From: Granulicella sp.
GTDB lineage: Bacteria; Acidobacteriota; Terriglobia; Terriglobales; Acidobacteriaceae
Assembly: GCA_003133205.1 (NCBI GenBank)
Contig: PKWK01000186.1
Location: 1 to 9,763 of the forward strand
Direction: 5' to 3'
DNA length: 9,763 nt
The notes under the pieces are model-generated. The model was given only the letters and a program-made list of their open reading frames with translations, ran no database searches and had not been told where the DNA came from. Positions 1-6,706 of this stretch are shown here, piece by piece. The first letter of the stretch is position 1; each line of letters opens with the position of its first letter. Made by a program: the position numbers and the translations under genes.

Positions 1-144
1 TAGGGTTAAGGTTAGGAGGTCGCGCTCTCAGGCGCAAGTTTGAAGTAGCCGCAAAGCCGCCCCTGCGCAATCGTATGTAACCGTCCCAACATAGTCAACG
101 AGCGAACCGGCGCGCAACGGCTTACCCAGTATGATGCTTGCTAG
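1..144. other. Leader region upstream of the GT-C glycosyltransferase
   Basis: No convincing gene lies here. A purine-rich AGGAGGT at 16-22 resembles a ribosome binding site, but no start codon opening a useful frame follows at a workable distance. A TATGAT at 130-135 matches a sigma-70 -10 hexamer (5 of 6 bases of TATAAT) and lies 9 bases before the ATG at 145. No TTGACA-like -35 is visible 16-18 bases further upstream. The region may hold the promoter of the GT-C/era pair, or the tail of an untranslated region that begins outside the window. Confidence 0.4.
130..135 (+). promoter_or_regulatory. Possible -10 element (TATGAT) for the GT-C/era pair
   Basis: TATGAT at 130-135 sits 9 bases ahead of the ATG at 145. 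Transcription would then start within a few bases of the start codon, giving a leaderless or nearly leaderless message. This fits the absence of any Shine-Dalgarno sequence before that ATG. No clear -35 partner is seen, so the match could be chance. Confidence 0.25.
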
Positions 145-1650
145 ATGAATAGGGAGAGACGGACGTTCTGGCTTTGGGCGAGCGCGGCGCTGGTGGCCGG
201 CCTGATTCTGCGCCTTTGGTTTGTCGTCCACATGTCGGTGATCGACGGCGACAGCTTGATATACGGAGGCATCGCCAAGAACTGGCTTCAGCATGGGGTC
301 TACGGCTTCACGCAAAGTGGCGACACACCTGATTCCATTGACCCCACCCTCATCCGGCTGCCCGGCTATCCCATCTTTCTCGCCGCTTGCTTCCGCCTCT
401 TCGGCATGGAACATTACCGCGCCGTGCTGTATGTCCAGGTCGCGGCCGATCTCGCGACCTGCTGGCTGGCCAGCGGTCTCGCCGGACGAATCTTCGGCAG
501 ATGCGCAGCACTCGTTGTGCTGTGGTTTGCGGCCCTGTGTCCCTTCACCGCTAGCTACGTTGCCGCGCCACTTACCGAGACCCTCGTGCTCACCTCGATC
601 GCGTTGTCGTTCTACGGCTTTGCGCGCTGGCAGGAAGCGGGGGCTGGCTACAATCGCTGGCTGTGGGTCGTTGCGGCTGCGGTTGCATGGTCCGTCCTGC
701 TGCGCCCGGAGCAGGGCCTGCTCGCCGCGGCGATCCTGCCGGCGATGCTATGGAGTTCGCTCACCACGCGCGAGCCGCGAAACCGCCTGCTGAAGTCGGC
801 GTTGCCCGTGGTGGTAGCGGCGCTCTGTGTCGTACTGCCGCTGGTTCCGTGGACGATTCGCAACTGGAATACCTTTCACGTCTTCCAGCCGCTTGCCCCG
901 AAGTACGCGAACGATCCCGGTGAGCTGCCGCCAGTGGGATTCGGCCGCTGGTACCGCACCTGGGCCATCGAATTCGCCTCCACGGAGCAGGTCTACTGGA
1001 AATACAACGGCGACCACATCGCGTTCGACGACCTGCCGCCACGAGCCTTCGACGCCGGATCACAATCGCACTCCGATTCTGATTCCAATTCCAATTCCAA
1101 TTCCAACGACCTGCGCAATCGCACCGCCCAACTGCTCGACGACTACAACGCCACCACCACCGGCACGCCGGACATCGATGCCCGCTTCGCCACGCTCGCC
1201 GCCGAGCGCATCCACGCCCACCCCGTCCTCTACTACGTCGGCCTGCCGGTCGCCCGTCTGCTCGACATGACGCTGCGCCCGCGAACCGAGATGATGCCCA
1301 TCCCGCTCGACTGGTGGAGGTGGGCTCAGCACCGCGCGAAAACAGCCTTCGCCGGTGCTTATGCGGCGCTCAATCTCGCCTACATCGCTCTGGGCCTCAC
1401 CGGCTTTTACCTCTGGAAGCGCCGTGCGTGGCTCTCGCCCAATCAGCCCGGCTCCAGCCGGCGTGCGTTCCGAGAGCTCGCCATTGCCATGGCCGCCACT
1501 CTCATTCTGCGGTCAGTCCTGCTGCTCACGCTGGACAACTCGGAACCCCGCTACACACTCGAGTTCTTCCCCGTGCTCTTCGTCTGGGCGGGCGCGCTCT
1601 TCGCCGCACCAGTACGCCCTCCATCCGTCGGCGAGCCTGGAGGGAGATAA
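145..1650 (+). CDS. Membrane glycosyltransferase, GT-C fold (ArnT/PMT, GT39/83-like)
   Basis: This 501-residue integral membrane protein probably transfers a sugar from a polyprenyl-phosphate donor on the outer face of the inner membrane. A first transmembrane helix spans about residues 8-29. It is followed by a loop with an acidic DGD motif (34-36) and the context AKNWLQHGVYGF, the position of the catalytic acidic residue in GT-C enzymes. Further hydrophobic helices lie at about 92-114, 118-158, 172-205, 217-236, 397-422, 443-462 and 470-488. A large loop (about 240-355) carries a Ser/Asp/Asn run at 310-322, encoded by a hexamer repeat. The ATG at 145 is chosen because it leaves a short basic N-terminus before helix 1, although no Shine-Dalgarno is visible. 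The gene ends 6 bases before era, and its last codons carry era's ribosome binding site, so the two are likely co-transcribed. The acceptor (lipid A, protein or a cell-surface glycan) cannot be told from the sequence. Confidence 0.82.
   Translation: MNRERRTFWLWASAALVAGLILRLWFVVHMSVIDGDSLIYGGIAKNWLQHGVYGFTQSGDTPDSIDPTLIRLPGYPIFLAACFRLFGMEHYRAVLYVQVAADLATCWLASGLAGRIFGRCAALVVLWFAALCPFTASYVAAPLTETLVLTSIALSFYGFARWQEAGAGYNRWLWVVAAAVAWSVLLRPEQGLLAAAILPAMLWSSLTTREPRNRLLKSALPVVVAALCVVLPLVPWTIRNWNTFHVFQPLAPKYANDPGELPPVGFGRWYRTWAIEFASTEQVYWKYNGDHIAFDDLPPRAFDAGSQSHSDSDSNSNSNSNDLRNRTAQLLDDYNATTTGTPDIDARFATLAAERIHAHPVLYYVGLPVARLLDMTLRPRTEMMPIPLDWWRWAQHRAKTAFAGAYAALNLAYIALGLTGFYLWKRRAWLSPNQPGSSRRAFRELAIAMAATLILRSVLLLTLDNSEPRYTLEFFPVLFVWAGALFAAPVRPPSVGEPGGR
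1075..1107 (+). repeat. In-frame hexanucleotide microsatellite (RATTCY)n
   Basis: Five consecutive six-base units (GATTCT, GATTCC, then three AATTCC) are followed by AAC. They encode alternating Asp/Asn-Ser at residues 311-321 of the glycosyltransferase. Each unit is two codons, so slippage would change the length of a hydrophilic loop without breaking the frame. The AT content of the tract is clearly higher than that of the surrounding gene. Confidence 0.8.
1639..1646 (+). promoter_or_regulatory. Ribosome binding site of era
   Basis: GGAGGGAG lies inside the last codons of the upstream glycosyltransferase gene, 10 bases before the ATG at 1657. It supports that start and suggests translational coupling between the two genes. 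The GGGGG directly before the ATG is too close to serve. Confidence 0.7.
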
Positions 1651-1656
1651 TGGGGG

Positions 1657-2706
1657 ATGGCATTTCGCTCAGGATTCGTATCGATCATTGGCCGGCCCAA
1701 CGCGGGTAAGTCCACACTGCTGAATGCGCTCCTCGGACAGAAGCTCGCGATTGTGACGCACAAGCCGCAAACCACCCGGACGCGCATTCACGGCGTGCTC
1801 GAAGTTCCGCTGAAGAAGAAGGCCAAGGGCGAGCCGGGGCATCCGGCGGCGCAGGTAGTGCTGGTGGACACGCCCGGCGTGCACAAGCCGGAGACACAGC
1901 TCGATCGGCGCATGATGCAGGAGGTGCAGGATGCTCTGGAGTCGCGCGACGCCGTGCTGTTTATCGTCGACGTGACCCACCGGCTGGCGAAGGCAGAGGT
2001 GCCGGGCGAGAAGGTCAAGGCTACAGGACGCATGGCGATGAGCGCGGCGGAGGACGATTTCGCGCTCTCGCTGGTGAAGCGTCTCGACTGCCCCGTAATC
2101 CTGGTGCTGAACAAGATCGACGCGGTGCGCAAAGCCGAACTGCTGCCGCTGATTGCGCACTGGAGCGCACAGCATACATTTGCTGACGTAGTGCCGATCT
2201 CGGCGCGCAAGAAAGAAGGCCTGCAGTTGCTTCTCGACAAGGTCGTCGCGATCCTGCCCGAGGGCCAGAGGTACTTCCCCCGCGACCAGGTGACGGACCA
2301 GCCGGAACGGTTTCTCGTGGCCGAGCTGATTCGCGAGAAGATCCTGATGCTGACCGGCGAGGAGGTTCCGTATGCGACGGCCGTGGTGATCGAGCGATTC
2401 GAAGAGCCGGCTTCCTTGAAGAAGATGAAGGATGGGAGGCTGCCACTGACCAAGATCGCGGCCGCCATCTACTGCGAACGGACGGGCCAGAAGGCGATCC
2501 TGATCGGCAAGCAGGGCGCGATGCTGAAGCAGATAGGAACATCTGCGCGCAAGGACATAGAGAGCCTGCTGGGGACACGCGTCTTTCTTGAACTGTTCGT
2601 GAAAGTCCAGGAAGAATGGCGGTCCAGCCGTGGGTTTGTCGAGGAACTGGACTGGCGACGGCAGTTGGAACAAATCGCGGCGAAGCAGCACAACGAAGAG
2701 TCGTGA
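1657..2706 (+). CDS. era: GTPase Era (16S rRNA-binding ribosome assembly GTPase)
   Basis: Era binds the 3' end of 16S rRNA and promotes maturation of the 30S subunit. It is cytoplasmic and usually essential. All GTPase motifs are present: G1 GRPNAGKST (12-20), the G2 threonines in PQTTRTR (37-43), G3 DTPGVHKP (71-78), G4 NKID (152-155) and G5 SARKKEG (182-188). A C-terminal KH domain follows (about 216-325), with the IGKQG loop at 283-287 for RNA binding. At 349 residues it is longer than E. coli Era (301). The extra length sits mainly in a lysine-rich insert before G3 (about 52-65) and a second insert after the VDVTHRL strand (about 112-134). The start at 1657 has a good ribosome binding site 10 bases upstream. 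The gene converges on the MFS gene with 9 bp between stops. Confidence 0.96.
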   Translation: MAFRSGFVSIIGRPNAGKSTLLNALLGQKLAIVTHKPQTTRTRIHGVLEVPLKKKAKGEPGHPAAQVVLVDTPGVHKPETQLDRRMMQEVQDALESRDAVLFIVDVTHRLAKAEVPGEKVKATGRMAMSAAEDDFALSLVKRLDCPVILVLNKIDAVRKAELLPLIAHWSAQHTFADVVPISARKKEGLQLLLDKVVAILPEGQRYFPRDQVTDQPERFLVAELIREKILMLTGEEVPYATAVVIERFEEPASLKKMKDGRLPLTKIAAAIYCERTGQKAILIGKQGAMLKQIGTSARKDIESLLGTRVFLELFVKVQEEWRSSRGFVEELDWRRQLEQIAAKQHNEES

Positions 2707-2715
2707 CGCATTCCT

Positions 2716-4056
2716 TTAGCTGTCCTTTGGGTCGGACGACAGAAGAAGGAGTTGTTGAGTGGGGTCAATCACAATCCATGCGAGCGCGCCAATGACCACC
2801 AGGGCCGCCGCAGTCACAAACGAGATTCCCCAGCCGAAGTGAGCGGCTATCAGCGGAGTGAGCGACGCCGTGCATGCCCCGCCGATCTGGCCGCCCATGT
2901 TCATCATGCCGGAGACAATGCCGGTAAACTCACCCGCGATATCAGCCGAGACCGCCCAGAAGGCGCTCTGAGCCAGATACAGCACACCTGCTCCGCACGC
3001 GAGAACCAGGGCCGCGGTCTGCGCGTGGTGCGCCCTGGAACCCAGTAGAAGAAGTACGGCAGTAAGCGCCAGAGCAACTCCTGGCAGCAGACAGCGTCCC
3101 GTGCGCAGGCCGAACCGGACCGCGATCCAATCGCTCACGATGCCCCCCAGCAAACAGCCGATCGTCATCGCGACGAAGGGAATACTGGTGTACATTGCAC
3201 TCGCCTTGAGATTGAGTCCGCGCACCTGCGCGAGATAGATATACATCCAGGCGAAGAACATCCACGCGACATAGCCAAACGAGAAGTAGCTCACCGTTAA
3301 AGCGAGAATGGATTTGCTGCGGAAGATTCGCGCCCATGGAATCCTGCGCTTGCCGTAGAGTGCGGGATCGCCCTCCCTCACAGCTTGGGCGGCCACGCAT
3401 CGTTCGCTGACAATGAGCGTTCGCTCTGCATCCCTCACCCACGCGTGCTGCTCGGGCGTGTCACGCGCCGCAAAGTACCACACCAGCCCCGTCACTATGC
3501 CGACACACGCGCTGAACCAGAAGGACGCTCGCCATCCATAGTGCAGAATAATCGCACTCACGAGCAGCGGAGTCAGGCCAGAGCCGAGACCTACGCCAGC
3601 GAAGATAATGCCATTGGCTTTGCCGCGCTCCTTCACCGGAAACCAGCGCTCGACGAACTGGCTTGTGGCCGGATACATTGTGGCCTCTCCTGCACCCAGG
3701 GCAAAGCGCACCAGGATGAGGATGAGAACCGCTCCGCCTACGTGTGGAGGAACCAGCGCAGTCAGCGCGGTAAAGAATCCCCACCACACACCTCCCACGG
3801 TGAGAACGCGGCGCGGGCCAAGCCGTCTTGCCAGCAGGCCAGCCGGAATCTGAAAACTTGCATAGCCGATCAGAAACGCGCTGAAGACCCAGCCCAGCCG
3901 GGTGTTGCTAATTGCAAATTCACGGCCAATCTGGATTCCGGCAACCGAGATATTCGTGCGGTCCAGATACGCCACCGCACTCAGCACACCCAGCCAAACC
4001 ACCAGCAGGTAGCGTACAGGTATGCCTGTTTCCCATCCCTTATTCTTGGTTAGCAT
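2716..4056 (-). CDS. MFS transporter, anion:cation symporter (ACS) family
   Basis: This 446-residue inner-membrane transporter has about twelve hydrophobic segments. It carries the markers of the ACS branch of the major facilitator superfamily, which takes up hexuronates, galactonate, glucarate and similar organic anions. YLDRTNIS (30-37) lies in helix 1, the motif-A loop RRLGPRR (77-83) lies between helices 2 and 3, and GAGEATMYPA followed by the RWFPVKERGKANGI stretch (121-150) covers helix 4 and its loop. A central cytoplasmic loop of about 60 residues lies near 200-255. GGAG at 4061-4064 (read on the - strand) is 4 bases ahead of the ATG, and the preceding stop codon is 15 bp away, so it is the last gene of the - strand operon. 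Its place behind a sugar-acid dehydratase suggests an acid sugar as substrate. The exact ligand is unknown. Confidence 0.9.
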   Translation of the reverse strand: MLTKNKGWETGIPVRYLLVVWLGVLSAVAYLDRTNISVAGIQIGREFAISNTRLGWVFSAFLIGYASFQIPAGLLARRLGPRRVLTVGGVWWGFFTALTALVPPHVGGAVLILILVRFALGAGEATMYPATSQFVERWFPVKERGKANGIIFAGVGLGSGLTPLLVSAIILHYGWRASFWFSACVGIVTGLVWYFAARDTPEQHAWVRDAERTLIVSERCVAAQAVREGDPALYGKRRIPWARIFRSKSILALTVSYFSFGYVAWMFFAWMYIYLAQVRGLNLKASAMYTSIPFVAMTIGCLLGGIVSDWIAVRFGLRTGRCLLPGVALALTAVLLLLGSRAHHAQTAALVLACGAGVLYLAQSAFWAVSADIAGEFTGIVSGMMNMGGQIGGACTASLTPLIAAHFGWGISFVTAAALVVIGALAWIVIDPTQQLLLLSSDPKDS

Positions 4057-4060
4057 CAGG

Positions 4061-4064
4061 CTCC
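4061..4064 (-). promoter_or_regulatory. Ribosome binding site of the MFS transporter gene
   Basis: GGAG on the - strand is separated by 4 bases from the ATG at 4054-4056. The spacing is a little short, but the match supports this start. The site lies in the 15-base gap after the PKD reading frame. Confidence 0.5.
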
Positions 4065-4071
4065 GATGGAC

Positions 4072-4338
4072 TCATCCTCTCACATGGACATCCCACACCT
4101 TTGCCATGCGCGAGGTCCCTCCCGGCCCGGTGATGGTTAGAATCACGGTGTAAATTCCTTCCCTGCCCGGCTTGTCTTTGTACTGATGTGTAGGGCTCTG
4201 TTCGTTCGATGTTGTTCCGTCGCCAAAGTCCCACTTCCACGAAGTTACTTCCCCCTGCGAACGATCCTTGAACGCGACGATCCTCTGATCCATGTCGACC
4301 ACCTTGAAGGACCACTGTGCATCGATGGCCTTGCGGAA
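4072..4338 (-). pseudogene. PKD domain: C-terminal part of the CBM9-like protein, cut off by a TAG
   Basis: Directly after the stop codon of the CBM9-like gene, the same reading frame stays open for 88 more codons and ends at TGA (4072-4074). It begins FRKAIDAQWSFKVVD and contains the PKD (polycystic kidney disease, immunoglobulin-like) signature WKWDFGDGTTS, then HQYKDKPG and YTVILTITGPGG, a complete strand pattern for one domain. PKD domains are extracellular spacers or binding modules of secreted glycan-active proteins. A GTG at 4300-4302 could start a separate 76-residue product. It has no Shine-Dalgarno, and such a product would lack a signal peptide, which makes little sense for an extracellular module. 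The more likely reading is that this was, or is, the end of a protein of about 380 residues. Confidence 0.75.
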
Positions 4339-4341
4339 CTA
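4339..4341 (-). other. In-frame amber codon splitting the CBM9-PKD reading frame
   Basis: The + strand bases CTA (4339-4341) read TAG on the - strand. They stand between ...FRLMPLEP and FRKAIDAQWSF, both in the same frame. One base change from GAG, CAG, TAC, TGG, TTG or AAG would give TAG. The base following is T. This is a nonsense mutation, a sequencing error, or a natural readthrough or termination point. Confidence 0.85.
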
Positions 4342-5214
4342 CGGCTCGAGCGGCATCAAACGAAATCCCACCAGGTCGGATGCGTTGCCAAAGAAAGTTT
4401 GCTTGTGGGATAGGTTCCAGAACTTCCGCTTGTTCGAGTTCACATCGTCATAGTCGATAACTGCCCACGAGAGTCCTATCAGTTTGTTCTCCGTAAGCAC
4501 ACTCTCGACAGCTCGTTCGGGCCCTTCGCATCCGGCGTAATCAAATGGCGTGATCCAGAACTCCAGCACTAGCTTGCCTGGCTGGCCCGGCCTGAAGTTG
4601 TAGTTGATCGCATGATTCGCATAGGGAAGTTCCTTCGTGTACTGCGCGCATCCCCAGTCCATCGTCCAGTCTTTTCCCTCTGCTGGCGTGAAGATATGGT
4701 AGTTCTGCGCATGCGCTCCCTGCTGAGCAAAATATGAATCCGAACTGCTGATTCGAGGATCGAGGGTCGACATCTGCCCAACCGCTGCGGGCGTCCACAC
4801 ATCGCGGTGATACATATCAATCAGCGGCCCTCCGGAAAGATCGCCATCAACGACCACTTCAAAAATGTCATTGTGCAGATCAGGCCGTGAGAAGTCCCAG
4901 TAATTGTCGTACGCCTCGTAAAGAAAATACAGCCGGTTCAATCCTTTTACCCAGCCCACTTTTACTTTGACATCGAGATCCTTCGGATCGCGATCCGTGC
5001 CGTGTCCTCCCGGCGCCTCCGTGTCCTCAAGCTGGTCCATGCCAATCGCGTAACTATTCGGCACCATGGCCCAGTCATCGTCGTTCCCATCGATTCGCGG
5101 AATCATGTTCGGAGGAAACTGAAATATCTTGAACGTTATCTCAGGCCTTTCCAGCGCACTTGCCGGAAAAAACATTAATAGCAGGGCGCACAGAAGCAAT
5201 CGGTATCGAAACAT
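4339..5214 (-). CDS. Secreted carbohydrate-binding family 9-like protein
   Basis: The 291-residue product starts with a Sec signal peptide (basic MFRYR, then a Leu/Ala core, likely cut near residue 20). It then shows a CBM9-like beta-sandwich. PRIDGNDDDWA (about 39-49) is the usual entry of this domain. It is followed by LDVKVKVGWVKGLNRLYFLY, an aromatic YDNYWDF stretch and NDIFEVVVDGD, the strands and acidic loops typical of CBM9-like ligand-binding modules. The protein probably works outside the inner membrane and may bind glycan or oligosaccharide. No catalytic site is recognised. The start at 5212-5214 has GAGG 7 bases upstream. The gap from the upstream dehydratase gene is 39 bp. The reading frame continues past its TAG into a PKD domain, so the present C-terminus is probably a truncation. 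Confidence 0.78.
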   Translation of the reverse strand: MFRYRLLLCALLLMFFPASALERPEITFKIFQFPPNMIPRIDGNDDDWAMVPNSYAIGMDQLEDTEAPGGHGTDRDPKDLDVKVKVGWVKGLNRLYFLYEAYDNYWDFSRPDLHNDIFEVVVDGDLSGGPLIDMYHRDVWTPAAVGQMSTLDPRISSSDSYFAQQGAHAQNYHIFTPAEGKDWTMDWGCAQYTKELPYANHAINYNFRPGQPGKLVLEFWITPFDYAGCEGPERAVESVLTENKLIGLSWAVIDYDDVNSNKRKFWNLSHKQTFFGNASDLVGFRLMPLEP

Positions 5215-5215
5215 C

Positions 5216-5225
5216 GAGGCGCCTC
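5216..5225 (-). promoter_or_regulatory. Ribosome binding site of the CBM9-like gene within a perfect palindrome
   Basis: GAGGCGCCTC is a 10-base perfect palindrome whose GAGG half, on the - strand, lies 7 bases ahead of the ATG at 5212-5214. It supports the start. With no loop the palindrome cannot form a normal hairpin in RNA, so a regulatory role is doubtful. Confidence 0.45.
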
Positions 5226-5253
5226 ATCTTCCTTCGCTCAACCGCAACAACGA

Positions 5254-6660
5254 TCAGCGGTCAATTCGCTTGGTCATCTTGTCCAATGCATCGCGATCAA
5301 TCGGATAGCCGAGCCCGGGAGCCGTCGGTGCCAGGATGTATCCGTCTTCATTGATGCGGAACTTATCTTTGTACTCCGGCCGGTCCGCATATTCGGCAGG
5401 GAACGGCATCTCGAACCACCAGGAGTTCGGAAGCGCAAGCTCCACGTGGAAGTGCAGCGCCATATCCGGGACGTTCCCCCAGTTATGCGGAGTGCATTCC
5501 AATCCATGTGCATCGGCCAGCAGGCCTACGCGCATCGCTCCGGAGATTCCGCCAACATTGTCTGCGATCAAACGAACAACATCCAGAGCATCGCGCTTGA
5601 TGTACTCCGCAAAATCCGCGATTGAGTAAATAAATTCGCCGACATGGATTGGCAGATTCAACGCCGCACATAGCTCGATCAGTCCTTCCTGGTCTGTCGT
5701 ACGAATCGGGTCTTCAAACCACGCGTAGTTCAGCTCATCCAGCAGCCGTCCAACCGTCATGGCCTCCGAACGGTTGTATCGCTGAACAGGATCGTGCATC
5801 AGCACAAACTCATCGCCCACTGCCTTGCGCACCTCGCGAATCTCTTCCATGTGTCCGATGTAAGTCGGAATCGCCGGGCCGGTTGCATGCTGACCTCCGC
5901 CGGGATGGATCTTGTAAGCCTTGTAGCCAAGGCTCTTCGCCTTCAACGCATCGGGTACATAGTCCTCAACGGTAGGCAGATGTTGCGAACTGGCATAGGC
6001 CATCAGGCGATCCTTCGTCGGCATGCCGCCCGACAGGATCTTGTAGATCGGCCTGTTCACCGCCTTGCCAAGGATGTCCCACATGCAGACGTCGGCGGCG
6101 GCAGTGTAGTAGTTCGGCCATGTGCCGCCACCACGAGTTGATAGCCCCGATCCTTGCAGCGCCGGCCCTTCGAACGCGGAGTGTGTCCCCACACCCGAAG
6201 ACCCGGCACCAAATCCCGGCGCTACGAACGCTCCTGCACCTCCGCCACCTTCCGCGCGTCTCATCGGTGCGCCATCAAAGCCCCCAGGGCCTTTCATCCC
6301 GGTGGTCGAAGTAAGTGTCGGCAGAAGGTCCATGATGTTCTTGCCAACCAACGCCGACTTAGCCCACTCGAGCCACCCCGGAGTAGCATTGCGATCGCCA
6401 ATGGTGTAGTTACCCTCAATACCGCTGCTCGTAACAACGGAGAGTAACTCGCCAGTCTCCGGACTATTCAGCTTATGTATTTTGCTGATGTCCGTAACGT
6501 AGACCTTGACCTCTTTGATCGTCAGATCGGGAAGGTCAACGGGCTTGACTCCTACGGACTGCGCGGCGGCTGCAATCGGGTTGGCAATAGCACCTAAGCC
6601 GGCTGCGGTAAATCCAGCGGAACTACTAAGAAAAGTGCGGCGCGATAGATTCTGTTTCAC
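5254..6660 (-). CDS. Tat-exported enolase-superfamily (mandelate racemase/MLE-like) sugar-acid dehydratase
   Basis: The 468-residue enzyme begins with a twin-arginine signal, SRRTFL at residues 6-11, then an Ala/Gly-rich core cut near residue 33. It should therefore fold in the cytoplasm and act in the periplasm. The enolase-superfamily barrel is complete. KIH (250-252) is at the usual KxK base position. The three metal ligands are Asp290 (LMHDP), Glu316 (WFEDP) and Glu342 (HVGEF). An Asp367 (ADNVGG)/His392 (PHNWG) dyad fits mandelate-racemase-group enzymes. Such enzymes remove the alpha proton of an acid sugar, most often to dehydrate it to a 2-keto-3-deoxy acid; the substrate here is unknown. 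A Gly-rich insert fills about residues 122-180. The GTG at 6658-6660 is preferred because GGAGGG lies 10 bases upstream and it puts the Tat motif at the N-terminus. An ATG at 6691-6693 (479 residues) lacks a good ribosome binding site, and the ATG at 6777 would overlap the upstream gene. Confidence 0.88.
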   Translation of the reverse strand: MKQNLSRRTFLSSSAGFTAAGLGAIANPIAAAAQSVGVKPVDLPDLTIKEVKVYVTDISKIHKLNSPETGELLSVVTSSGIEGNYTIGDRNATPGWLEWAKSALVGKNIMDLLPTLTSTTGMKGPGGFDGAPMRRAEGGGGAGAFVAPGFGAGSSGVGTHSAFEGPALQGSGLSTRGGGTWPNYYTAAADVCMWDILGKAVNRPIYKILSGGMPTKDRLMAYASSQHLPTVEDYVPDALKAKSLGYKAYKIHPGGGQHATGPAIPTYIGHMEEIREVRKAVGDEFVLMHDPVQRYNRSEAMTVGRLLDELNYAWFEDPIRTTDQEGLIELCAALNLPIHVGEFIYSIADFAEYIKRDALDVVRLIADNVGGISGAMRVGLLADAHGLECTPHNWGNVPDMALHFHVELALPNSWWFEMPFPAEYADRPEYKDKFRINEDGYILAPTAPGLGYPIDRDALDKMTKRIDR

Positions 6661-6670
6661 GGTTAATGTT

Positions 6671-6676
6671 CCCTCC
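6671..6676 (-). promoter_or_regulatory. Ribosome binding site deciding the GTG start of the dehydratase
   Basis: GGAGGG on the - strand is 10 bases ahead of the GTG at 6658-6660. It is the best Shine-Dalgarno match in the 46-base gap after the quinoprotein gene, and it excludes the longer frame that would overlap that gene. Confidence 0.65.
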
Positions 6677-6706
6677 GACCTTCGTTCCCGCATGACCCAA
6701 CAGATA

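Noticed and set aside
1..16. Telomere-like TAGGGTTAAGGTTAGG at the left edge
   Set aside because: Only about two and a half imperfect units, in an otherwise ordinary bacterial intergenic region, so best explained as chance.
28..414. A 128-codon - strand frame over the left edge
   Set aside because: It overlaps the well-supported glycosyltransferase start, has no recognisable family, and looks like a shadow frame.
1669..2691. A 340-codon open frame antisense to era
   Set aside because: It is a codon-bias shadow of era: rich in His, Leu and Arg, with no recognisable domain, and era itself has every GTPase and KH motif.
2718..2743. Possible terminator hairpin (CTGTC...GACAG) near the end of the MFS gene
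   Set aside because: Only a five-base stem with a 13-base loop, no T run on either strand, and it lies inside coding sequence.
3385..4053. A 222-codon + strand frame opposite the MFS gene
   Set aside because: Its composition is low in hydrophobic residues with no domain, while the opposite strand carries a complete twelve-helix transporter.
4072..4302. PKD frame as an independent small gene starting at GTG 4302
   Set aside because: There is no Shine-Dalgarno and no signal peptide for an extracellular domain type, and the frame is continuous with the upstream CBM9-like gene apart from one TAG.
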